From Mucor racemosus (taxonomy: Eukaryota; Mucoromycota; Mucoromycetes; Mucorales; Mucoraceae): DNA of 64,000 nucleotides. This document shows positions 11,254 through 19,831 of this stretch, piece by piece. The DNA lies in contig JAPEHQ010000007.1 in assembly GCA_027405735.1 (NCBI GenBank), positions 1,513,001 to 1,577,000 of the forward strand, given 5' to 3'. Position 1 is the first letter of the stretch; each line of letters starts with the position of its first letter. Below the pieces are notes generated by a model. It made no database searches. It was not told where the DNA came from and saw only the letters and a program-made list of their open reading frames with translations. The position numbers were made by a program, and so were the translations under genes.

Positions 11254-14200
11254 TCACCCCCCTTCGAGACAGATGTTCGACCCTGAACATCGTTGGATTT
11301 GGTCATGGCAGTTGTAGAAGATTCGGGAGTGGGATTGGAAGAAGAAGGTAGTTTAAACGATAAATCAATAAATTTCTCAGTTTTAGTGGTATTTGCTTGA
11401 GATATTTTTGTTTGATTTGGAGGTGGAGCAAAAGAAAAATCACTGGAAGGTACTTGATTTGAGGTGGTTGTGGTAATATTTGTTTCTTGAGTGATTGAAT
11501 CTGGGGGTAAATTGGTATTTTCTGGTGGAGAGTTAATATTTTCAGGGTTTGTATTTGATTCTTCGAGTTCTGCGTTTAGCATTTGCTCATTGCTTTCAGG
11601 TTCTGATACTCTTTCGTCAATATCACTACCAGAGTCTACACTAATTTTCTCATTTAATGTTTCATGATCGGCATGAGCTGAAGGTAAATAAGATGAAGAA
11701 ACAGTTGAGGAAACAGTTGAACTTGAGGATGATGGTTTTATCGGTTGATCCGGAATTTCGATATCACTATCCGCAGAAGACATAAAATCATAGCCGTCAA
11801 GTACGTGTTCAAACACACGATCATTGTTTTCTGTTTCATCCATAATACTACTGCCATGAACTGAGAGATCTTCTTCTGATATTGAGTTTGGTGTAGAATT
11901 TTTAGCAATTTCAGATGTACTTTGGCTATTTATGGTTTTAGGTACTGGCATATCAATGTAGTCGTCTTGTGGTTGATTTAAATTTTGTTCTGATGGTATA
12001 CTAACTGAAAGTTGGCTGTTTGATGGTAATTTTGGTAAAATTTTTGCCATATTAGTAGTATCCATACGTAAACGATCAGCTTCACGAACTGCTCGACGAC
12101 TAGTAGTAGGATCATACCAGGGAACGAGGGGTTTTTCGCCATTAGCTGCTTTAATCCTATCTACGTGTACCAAAGATTGGAGCGGTTCGCCAGCTATTGT
12201 TTCCAGTTGATACGTACCATAATCAGGAAAAACTTTTGTTACAATATAGGGGCCTTTGAAACGAGGTTCCAAACCAAATTTGCCTTCGTGAGTTAATATG
12301 ACCATATCACCAATTTCAAAACTAGTAGGTTTGATTTTTGCATCCCAACGTTTTTTATCGGCTTCGCCCATGGCTTTTAACCGGAACTCAGCGGCGGCAC
12401 GATGTTGGCCTAATAGTTCCAACTCACGCGAAGTAATATCTGCCACTGTCCGTTTGTCCAAAAGCATTTCACGGGTAATATATGGTCTCAAAATATCACC
12501 GGGTAGTCTAGGTTCACGGCCATAAACCAAGTAAAATGGACTAAATCCAGTAGTAGAATGTACCCTTACTCGACTTGCCCACAAAGCAGTGTTGACAAAA
12601 TCGTCCCAGCGATGAATTGCACCATTTACGTACTTTCTCAACATTTGCTTTATCACGCCATTGTATCTTTCCACCTTAGAATTTGTACGAGGATGGAACG
12701 CAGATGTCAATTTGTGATTTGTACCAATACGTTTAGTGTAAGCTTGAACCAAACCACTAGTAAAGTTAGCACCACGATCTGTAATAATTTCGGATGGGCA
12801 ACCAAAACGCATAACAATTTCCTCATAGATGAAATCAGCTACAGCTTCCATTGATGCCACAGAAACAGCTCTTGCAATTGGCCAGTTAGTCAAGTAATCC
12901 ACTGCTGTCAGTAACCATTTATTGCCGTTTGATGTTGTAGGTAATTCACCCACAAAGTCTATGTGCCAACGATCAAAAGCTTTTGGTATTTGAAGAGGAT
13001 GCATAACATCTTGATGCACATGATCACGTCGACTATTCAATTGACAAGCTGTACAAGTTTTAAGCCATTCTAGAATGTCCTTACGAAAACCAGGCCACCA
13101 ATAACGTTCTGCAAACATTTTCAACATAGTTTTGATACCTGCATGGCCAAATGACTCATGATATTTGAAAACCAAATCTGCTCGTTCTGAAAATGGGATA
13201 AACTTAAGTTCGAGTACCTTGCCTGATTCTAATTTCACTTTTCTATATACTGTCTTTTGACGAACAACAAACTGATCTTCTTCTTTTTCCATCCGTTTTC
13301 GCAACACATCAGATTTCATTTTTTCATAATTCTTGTCGACATATAAAATAGGCCAATCCGTTTTGATTTGATCAGATAATTGATCCCAAGCAGCATACAA
13401 GTATTCAGGTTTTAGAGGAGGTATTTCCACACCATCATCAATAAGTAGATCAGGTTTTCTAGAGAGTGCATCGGCAACTTGATTGTCTTTTCCAGCTTTA
13501 TATTCAATTTTTGGCGAAAATAATTCATAATCTGCAATCCAACGAACTAAACGCGGTGTAGGGTTTACTTGGGAGTGAAAATAAATTAATGGTTTATGAT
13601 TGCTGTAAACTGTATAACCACCCTGACACCCATCAATAAAACAGCGCCAAGTTCGTAAGGCATGAATAATTGCAATAAGTTCACGTTCTTGAGCTGGTAA
13701 TTTTTGTTCTGCTTTTGACAGCTTCTTAGATTCATATGCGATTGGTAACCACGAGTTAGTATTGGGCTCCTGTTGTAATAGTACTGCTCCGACACCAAAA
13801 TCACTTGAATCAGTTTCAATTCTGTAAGGTTGGCTCATATCTGGTAGTTTTAATAATGGTGGAGAAGTAAGCATTTGTTTTATAGCTGTAAAACTAGCTT
13901 CACATTCAGCATTCCAAACAATAGCACGTTTTTTGGCGCCATTACCATGAGTTAATTCAGTTAGAGGAGCTGCAATCGAGGAGAACGAAGGGCAGAAACG
14001 ACGATAATGTTGAGCTAATCCAACAAATTGGCGTACCTCTTGCACATTTGTAGGTCTTGGCCATTCTTGAATTGCTTTTACTTTTGACGAAGATGGTAAA
14101 ATGCCTTTAGCTGAAACCCTATAACCTAAGAATTCCAATTCACGTTTCCCAAATTCGCATTTTTTCAAATTGATGATTAGACCTTCTTTTTCAAATATAG

Positions 14201-15482
14201 ATAATACTTGACGAACATGTTTGATGTGATCTTCCAAATTAGAGCTATAAATACAACAATCGTCTAAATAAACCAAAGCAAACTTATCAATGCAATCTTT
14301 TAAAACTCCGTTCATCCAAGTTTGGTAAGATGGTGGTGCATTTGAAAGTCCGAAAGGTAGTACAAGCCATTCCCACTTGCCATATCGGGTATTAAAACCG
14401 GTGAGGGGTATATCCGATTCCTGGAGCCTAATTTGGTGATAGCCCGAGCGGAGATCCAAACAAGTAAACCACGATGCACCTTGTAAACGATCTAAGCACT
14501 CGTCTATACGAGGTAAAGGAGTGGAATTGCGAACGGTAACTTTGTTCAAAGCTCTGTAATCTATACACATTCTCATTTCTCCATTTTTTTTCTTGACAAA
14601 AAGTACTGGAGCACCCCATGGTGATGATGATGGTCTGATAAGTCCTAGAGATGACAATTCACTCAATTGGCGTTGTAATTCATCGAGTTCAGCTGGGCTC
14701 ATACGAAAAGGAGGCCGATTAATAGGATTAACTCCTTCAGGTACATTGATTACATGAGCAAAATTTTCTCGATTTGGTGGAAGACCAGGTAATTTATCTT
14801 GGAATACAGTTGGGAAATCCTTCATAAGTTGTTTTGTCCACATTATATTTTCTTTGTTAATTCCAAGATCTGCGCCATCCTTTTTGGATTCGTCGATCAA
14901 ATATAAAAAGCAAGCTTCTATGCCGTCTTCTTCTAGTATATTCTCCATTTGTAAGTGTGATACTAAATAGTTCAATTCAGGTGGTTGTTTAATAGTTGTG
15001 TTTGCAACACAAGATGAAGACGATGGCGTCACAATGATATTTTGGTCACCACAACAAGACAGAGTCCAAGTGTCATCAAACCAGTCTGCAATAGGTTTGT
15101 GTTCTTTTAACCATGATCTACCGAGAATAATATCGAATTTTGTATCGAAAACAAACGCTGACATTGAGCTAATGTGACCTTGTAAGTTCAATCCAAAGAT
15201 AATCTTTTCATTTATAGGAGATACATTCCCACCTGCCGTTTCAACTTCTCTACCTTGAATTTGACTACGTTGGCCATCAATTATTCTTGCAATTCTACCG
15301 GAAATATAGTTTTCACTAGCTCCATTATCAATTAGACATTTGACATTTACCACATTCAAAGAATTGTTTAAATTGATATTTGCGGAGTACAATGGCAGAG
15401 TTGAAGCATTTGTTGCATTTAATAAGTTGGTCAGATAAACCGAGTCAGTTGTAAAGTCCATAGTTGTTGGCGAGGTGTTACT
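11070..15482 (-). CDS. Element A Pol half: protease, RT, RNase H, integrase
   Basis: This is the 3' part of element A's polyprotein; the first in-frame Met is at 15461, but the frame joins the Gag part at 23185 if element B is removed. Numbered from 15461: retropepsin-like CLIDNGAS (D45; DNG instead of the usual DTG/DSG), reverse transcriptase about 270-440 with YLDD at 398-401, RNase H about 535-640 (ETDSSDFGVGAV), integrase zinc finger H-H-C-C, a DDE core (IDFVGE, DRGANFTS, then E), and a GPY/F module (KGPYIVTKVF). The last 330 residues are Ser/Thr/Asn-rich with no domain, ending inside the 3' LTR. The frame is intact for 1470 codons. Without its own start it is probably not translated in this copy. 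Confidence 0.93.
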   Translation of the reverse strand, partial: SNTSPTTMDFTTDSVYLTNLLNATNASTLPLYSANINLNNSLNVVNVKCLIDNGASENYISGRIARIIDGQRSQIQGREVETAGGNVSPINEKIIFGLNLQGHISSMSAFVFDTKFDIILGRSWLKEHKPIADWFDDTWTLSCCGDQNIIVTPSSSSCVANTTIKQPPELNYLVSHLQMENILEEDGIEACFLYLIDESKKDGADLGINKENIMWTKQLMKDFPTVFQDKLPGLPPNRENFAHVINVPEGVNPINRPPFRMSPAELDELQRQLSELSSLGLIRPSSSPWGAPVLFVKKKNGEMRMCIDYRALNKVTVRNSTPLPRIDECLDRLQGASWFTCLDLRSGYHQIRLQESDIPLTGFNTRYGKWEWLVLPFGLSNAPPSYQTWMNGVLKDCIDKFALVYLDDCCIYSSNLEDHIKHVRQVLSIFEKEGLIINLKKCEFGKRELEFLGYRVSAKGILPSSSKVKAIQEWPRPTNVQEVRQFVGLAQHYRRFCPSFSSIAAPLTELTHGNGAKKRAIVWNAECEASFTAIKQMLTSPPLLKLPDMSQPYRIETDSSDFGVGAVLLQQEPNTNSWLPIAYESKKLSKAEQKLPAQERELIAIIHALRTWRCFIDGCQGGYTVYSNHKPLIYFHSQVNPTPRLVRWIADYELFSPKIEYKAGKDNQVADALSRKPDLLIDDGVEIPPLKPEYLYAAWDQLSDQIKTDWPILYVDKNYEKMKSDVLRKRMEKEEDQFVVRQKTVYRKVKLESGKVLELKFIPFSERADLVFKYHESFGHAGIKTMLKMFAERYWWPGFRKDILEWLKTCTACQLNSRRDHVHQDVMHPLQIPKAFDRWHIDFVGELPTTSNGNKWLLTAVDYLTNWPIARAVSVASMEAVADFIYEEIVMRFGCPSEIITDRGANFTSGLVQAYTKRIGTNHKLTSAFHPRTNSKVERYNGVIKQMLRKYVNGAIHRWDDFVNTALWASRVRVHSTTGFSPFYLVYGREPRLPGDILRPYITREMLLDKRTVADITSRELELLGQHRAAAEFRLKAMGEADKKRWDAKIKPTSFEIGDMVILTHEGKFGLEPRFKGPYIVTKVFPDYGTYQLETIAGEPLQSLVHVDRIKAANGEKPLVPWYDPTTSRRAVREADRLRMDTTNMAKILPKLPSNSQLSVSIPSEQNLNQPQDDYIDMPVPKTINSQSTSEIAKNSTPNSISEEDLSVHGSSIMDETENNDRVFEHVLDGYDFMSSADSDIEIPDQPIKPSSSSSTVSSTVSSSYLPSAHADHETLNEKISVDSGSDIDERVSEPESNEQMLNAELEESNTNPENINSPPENTNLPPDSITQETNITTTTSNQVPSSDFSFAPPPNQTKISQANTTKTEKFIDLSFKLPSSSNPTPESSTTAMTKSNDVQGRTSVSKGGDVSISVDTSSDPDLQDIIEMLNSNRNKKRKFKPKIPATRNIKQRLNMITQSILNILTVQPY
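11254..11265 (-). promoter_or_regulatory. Polypurine tract of element A
   Basis: Minus-strand GAAGGGGGGTGA directly next to the 3' LTR start, the expected plus-strand primer of reverse transcription. It lies inside the coding frame. Confidence 0.8.
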
Positions 15483-15487
15483 GAGTA

Positions 15488-15886
15488 TATCAGGGTTATA
15501 TTATATAAGGGGCAGGAGACACAGACAAAGGCTTATTTGTTATGTTAAGGTTTATTTCAGAATATATAATAAGGAAAATGATGAGGAGAACTGACGAAGA
15601 AATAAAAGGAATTATGAAAATAAGATGGTTATTTATACTAAATTATTCAAGAGTCTAGTTCCCTTCATGAACTAGACTTCAGGGACACAGTGTTACTGAA
15701 TTACTCTATAACTTGAATGCGAGTAAGTTGATATTGTAATGTGGTCATTGGTTGTGCCGCAGTGCGGGTAGTAATAGAATGTCTTGCATAAGCTGGAGAT
15801 TGATATGCAATTCGGATAAGGTAATAATGCGTGATATGTTTAGGATAGTAGTATAATAATAGATTAAGCTTGACAGGTTCATGACA
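15488..15886 (-). repeat. 3' LTR of element B
   Basis: 399 bp, identical by eye to 22786-23184. Read on the minus strand it starts TGTCATGAACC and ends CCCTGATA, and has a TATAAATA box about 40 nt before the GTCAGTTCT string that may start the RNA. Confidence 0.95.
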
Positions 15887-15901
15887 GGACTCCCCTCTCT
15901 A
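15887..15901 (-). promoter_or_regulatory. Polypurine tract of element B
   Basis: Minus-strand AGAGAGGGGAGTCC directly inside the 3' LTR, between the Pol stop and the LTR; the expected plus-strand primer. Confidence 0.75.
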
Positions 15902-15919
15902 GGTCGAGCTCCGTGAGAA

Positions 15920-18900
15920 TCAGACTTTTGGTCTATTGGGATGTTTAGTGTGGAACTTGCTAATTAACTCGCGACAGTGAGTAAGGTTTTCGACAGGTTC
16001 CCAAGTTCTATCCATGATTGAGTAGTTTTGCCAATGAACTAAATATTGTAATTTCCTTTTGTGTATGCGTGAGTCTACTATATGTTCGACTTCGTATTCT
16101 TCGTGGTTATTGATTATTACAGGTGGCAATTCTTTTGGTTTGCGACCTGGTATAGCATCTTCGATAAAACGCTCGAGCAGGTTAATATGAAATACGGGAT
16201 GTATTTTCATTGTGTGAGGTAATTCGAGTTTGTAGCTCCTAGAACCGATTTTCTCTAGGATTTTGTAAGGTCCTAGTCGGCGATGATCTAGTTTTCCTGT
16301 TGGTCTTTGAGTTTTGATGTTTCTTGAAAGTAACCAAACTTTATCACCAATTTTCAGTTCAGGTCCCGAGATTACTTTTCTGTTATAGAATTTAGCGTGG
16401 CTTTCTTGTGCTATAGCAATCTCAAATTGTAAGTTGCTATGTAAGTCCTTTATTAGCTGAGCGCGCTCTTCTGCCGGGGATCGGTCTTTTGTAGTCCTTG
16501 GAAGAGTTAACGAATATTGGGGTTCGTAACCATAATTTGCGAAGTGAGGAGTTACGCCAGTGGAGGTGTGTTTAGAGGAGTTATATGCAAACTGAGCCAG
16601 ATGTAAAAGATTGCTCCAATTTGATTGTTGATAGTTGATATAACAACGGAGGTATTGTTCTAAGATGGAATTGACTCGTTCTGTTTGACCATCGGTTTGT
16701 GGATGAAAGGCTGTTGACATGTTTTGTTCTACATTGAAGATTTTTAATAATGCTCTTGTAAACTTTGATGTAAATGTAACACCACGATCTGAAACTATAT
16801 TAGCTGGGAAGCCAAAATGACAAAAGACATGTCTTAAGAAAAGATCACAGGTGCCTTCTGCATCGATAGTATTGTACGTTGGTATGAATATAGCCATTTT
16901 TGAATATCTGTCAACAAAGACACATATAGCAGTAAACTTTTCTGATGGTGGTAATTGTGTAATAAAGTCTACTGATACGGATTCCCAAGGTTTTTCGGGA
17001 ATTTGTAATGGTTGTAATAAGCCGTATGGCTTGTGGTGTGCATTCTTGTTTCGTAGGCAAGTATCGCAACCCATTACGTATTTTTTAACGTAAGCTCTTA
17101 ATCCAGGCCAGTGGTAATCTCTGGCAACTTGATCGTACGTTTTCGTGATACCAAAATGTCCTGCAGCGGGGCTGTCATGACATTGTTCCAAGATTGTCTT
17201 CTTTAATTCTTGATTATCGGGAATGCAGATAGCTTGATTCTTGTAGAATAAAAGATTATCTTTGTAATGGTAATCGCTGGTATCTAGCTTCTTTTCGTTG
17301 TTTTGGATGTCTTTAAGTATTGGTCCGTAAGTTACATCTTTGGGTAGATGCTTAATTATTTCTTGCACTAGCTTATTGGATGCTTGATCTAAATTAACAG
17401 TAGTGTGAATGGAATTGATAAACAATTTTGGTGGTAAAAGAACCATTGGAGTTGTGCCTTTACGGTAGTCACCCCCTCCCTCAAGAGGCCTATCTTTCCG
17501 AGATAGTGCATCAGCAGCAGCATTTTGTTTACCAGGGCGATAAACGATATTGAAGTTGTAATCGCCAAGGATTTCGGACCATCGAACCTGGCGACGAGTG
17601 AGATTTCTAGTAGTAGTGAAGTATTCCAGATTTTTGTGATCTGTAATAACCATTGTGGGTTCAGTGGAGAACTCAAGATATTGTCGCCAATGTTTGAAAG
17701 CATCGACTATAGCGAGGAGTTCTTTATCGTAGATTTGATAATTGATTTCAGCAGGGAGTAATTTTCGGGAGTGGAACGCAATCGGATGAGCAATGCCCTG
17801 CGAATCTAGTTGACTGCAAACTGCGCCCAAGGCAAAATCAGAAGCGTCAGTTTCAATGATGCATGGAGCATCCGGGTTGTAGTGTTGTAGTATTGGATCA
17901 GCGGTGATACGCTTTTTTAGATCATTAAAGGTGTGTTCTGTTTGAGATGTCCAAGCAAAGACGGCATCCTTTTTGAGCAGGGATGTGAGGGGAGTGCATA
18001 ATTTCGAATAATCTTGGATAAAACGTCGGTAGAAATTAGCAAGACCCAGAAAAACTTGGACATCATGAATACTCTTGGGAGTTGGCCATTCTGAGATGGA
18101 TTTGATCTTTTCAGGATCCATGGAGATACCTTTGGGGCTAATAACAAAGCCCAGAAATTGTACCCTTGTCACATCAAATTCACATTTCTCGAGTTTAAGT
18201 GATAGTTTCGATTCTCGTAATCGTTGAAGCACTAATCTTACATGTTTAGTGTGTTCTTCTTGTGTTTGTGAGTATATTAAATAATCGTCTAAATACACCA
18301 CAAGAAAAATATCAAGGAAATCGCGCATGACGTCATTAACAAAAGATTGAAACGTCCCTGGGGCGGAGTTTAAACCGAAAGGCATGACGCGGTAATTAAA
18401 ACTTCCGTACCTGCATCTCCAGGCAGTTTTCCATTCCTCACCAGAGGCGATGCGTACCAAATTGTACGCCCCACGCATATCTAGTTTGGTGTAACATGTA
18501 GCGTTGTGTAACCTGTCAAGGGTTTCCGAAATTAGCGGCAATGGGCAGCGATTTGGAATAGTTATTTTGTTTAAACCTCTATAATCTACACACATTCGTA
18601 AACTACCATCTTTCTTTTTGACAAAAAGTACTGGAGCACCAGCGGGTGAGTCGGATCTTACGATAAAACCCTTTTTAAGATTCTCTTGGATGTAGTCATA
18701 TAACGTTTTCAATTCTACTTTTGAAAGGTTATATATTGGGCCAAAAGGGACCTCTGAATCTGGTTTTAGTGGAATAGTGTGATCGTATTGGCGATGAGGA
18801 GGTAGTTTATCTGCTTCGATTTTAGAGAATACATCTTTGAAATCGTGATATTTATCAGGTAGTTTTGCAAGAATTTCTTTATCTTCTGCTAATTGATCCG

Positions 18901-19831
18901 CAATTGTGACTGTAGGAGATGTTTGTTTTTCCTCTGATTGATTATAGTCTTGATTATTGGAAACATTAGGGGAAGATATGTTGGAAATCACATTATTGTT
19001 GGAATTAATCTTACGACGTAGTTTCGTTGGATTCTTGATGGTTCTTGGAGGTAGCGTATTAACTTCAGTTAATATTACGTTTAGTGGGTGCATCTTTAAA
19101 GGAATCGAGTTATTAGGGTTGTTATCTAAAGGTTCAAGAGTTGGATTTTCTTGATTAGCAAATGAATTAGATGGCAACCGTAATGAATTTTGGGTAGAAT
19201 CTCTGTATAGAATCTTGTAGAGTTCGCGCTCTATCTCCAAGTTGGTTCTTCGAATGGTATCTAGGAACTTGTTAATGTTATTGTTGCATTTTTGTTCGAG
19301 CTCTCTTAATAAAGAGCATCGTTGGCGAATCAAACTCAGTAGGTTTTGTTCTATGACGTTTGAAATAGTGATATTTAAATTGCTCTTGTTTTTCTGAACA
19401 AATTTGGTGCTTGAATTGTTTTGATCCGATGCGTGGTTGTCGAGTAATTCAGGTTTTTGTATTTGTCCGAAATTGCCAGGTCGGAGTTTGAACTTATCCA
19501 ACTTAGGTGAAATTTGGAAATCCAAAAAAGGAAAGTCGTCGGTGATTGGTTGAAAAAGTGGGGTGTAAAAGTTGCCTTTTTTGGAAATGTCGATCTTTTG
19601 ATCGACCAGATTATCTTTGATCTTTCGAATCTGATATTCGTTATCAGGATCGACAAGATCAAGGTTACAAAGGTTCTTCAAACCTTTTACAGAAGTACGT
19701 AAGCAGGACAAGGTGGGATAATTTTTTGAATTTCTTCCACAAGTTTCTGTCGTGACATCACTTGAACTGGAATTGTCATCAACCCGTGGTAATATGAAAA
19801 AATCTTTTTTCGTTATCTTTTCTAGTTGCAA
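15920..19831 (-). CDS. Element B Pol: RT, RNase H, integrase, chromodomain
   Basis: An open frame of about 1300 codons, in the +1 frame relative to Gag and overlapping its end. There is no ATG at 19831 (the codon is TTG) and the frame is open further upstream, so it is probably made as a Gag-Pol fusion by frameshift. Counting from 19831: a 300-residue linker, RT about 380-550 with YLDD at 513-516, RNase H about 600-720 (ETDASDFALGAV), integrase H-H-C-C finger, DDE core (VDFITQLP, DRGVTFTS, then E), GPY-like module, and a chromodomain in the last 60 residues (YEVEHIVDSR, YLVHWQNY, TWEPVENL). In chromoviruses the chromodomain guides integration towards marked chromatin. Confidence 0.93.
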   Translation of the reverse strand: MQLEKITKKDFFILPRVDDNSSSSDVTTETCGRNSKNYPTLSCLRTSVKGLKNLCNLDLVDPDNEYQIRKIKDNLVDQKIDISKKGNFYTPLFQPITDDFPFLDFQISPKLDKFKLRPGNFGQIQKPELLDNHASDQNNSSTKFVQKNKSNLNITISNVIEQNLLSLIRQRCSLLRELEQKCNNNINKFLDTIRRTNLEIERELYKILYRDSTQNSLRLPSNSFANQENPTLEPLDNNPNNSIPLKMHPLNVILTEVNTLPPRTIKNPTKLRRKINSNNNVISNISSPNVSNNQDYNQSEEKQTSPTVTIADQLAEDKEILAKLPDKYHDFKDVFSKIEADKLPPHRQYDHTIPLKPDSEVPFGPIYNLSKVELKTLYDYIQENLKKGFIVRSDSPAGAPVLFVKKKDGSLRMCVDYRGLNKITIPNRCPLPLISETLDRLHNATCYTKLDMRGAYNLVRIASGEEWKTAWRCRYGSFNYRVMPFGLNSAPGTFQSFVNDVMRDFLDIFLVVYLDDYLIYSQTQEEHTKHVRLVLQRLRESKLSLKLEKCEFDVTRVQFLGFVISPKGISMDPEKIKSISEWPTPKSIHDVQVFLGLANFYRRFIQDYSKLCTPLTSLLKKDAVFAWTSQTEHTFNDLKKRITADPILQHYNPDAPCIIETDASDFALGAVCSQLDSQGIAHPIAFHSRKLLPAEINYQIYDKELLAIVDAFKHWRQYLEFSTEPTMVITDHKNLEYFTTTRNLTRRQVRWSEILGDYNFNIVYRPGKQNAAADALSRKDRPLEGGGDYRKGTTPMVLLPPKLFINSIHTTVNLDQASNKLVQEIIKHLPKDVTYGPILKDIQNNEKKLDTSDYHYKDNLLFYKNQAICIPDNQELKKTILEQCHDSPAAGHFGITKTYDQVARDYHWPGLRAYVKKYVMGCDTCLRNKNAHHKPYGLLQPLQIPEKPWESVSVDFITQLPPSEKFTAICVFVDRYSKMAIFIPTYNTIDAEGTCDLFLRHVFCHFGFPANIVSDRGVTFTSKFTRALLKIFNVEQNMSTAFHPQTDGQTERVNSILEQYLRCYINYQQSNWSNLLHLAQFAYNSSKHTSTGVTPHFANYGYEPQYSLTLPRTTKDRSPAEERAQLIKDLHSNLQFEIAIAQESHAKFYNRKVISGPELKIGDKVWLLSRNIKTQRPTGKLDHRRLGPYKILEKIGSRSYKLELPHTMKIHPVFHINLLERFIEDAIPGRKPKELPPVIINNHEEYEVEHIVDSRIHKRKLQYLVHWQNYSIMDRTWEPVENLTHCRELISKFHTKHPNRPKV

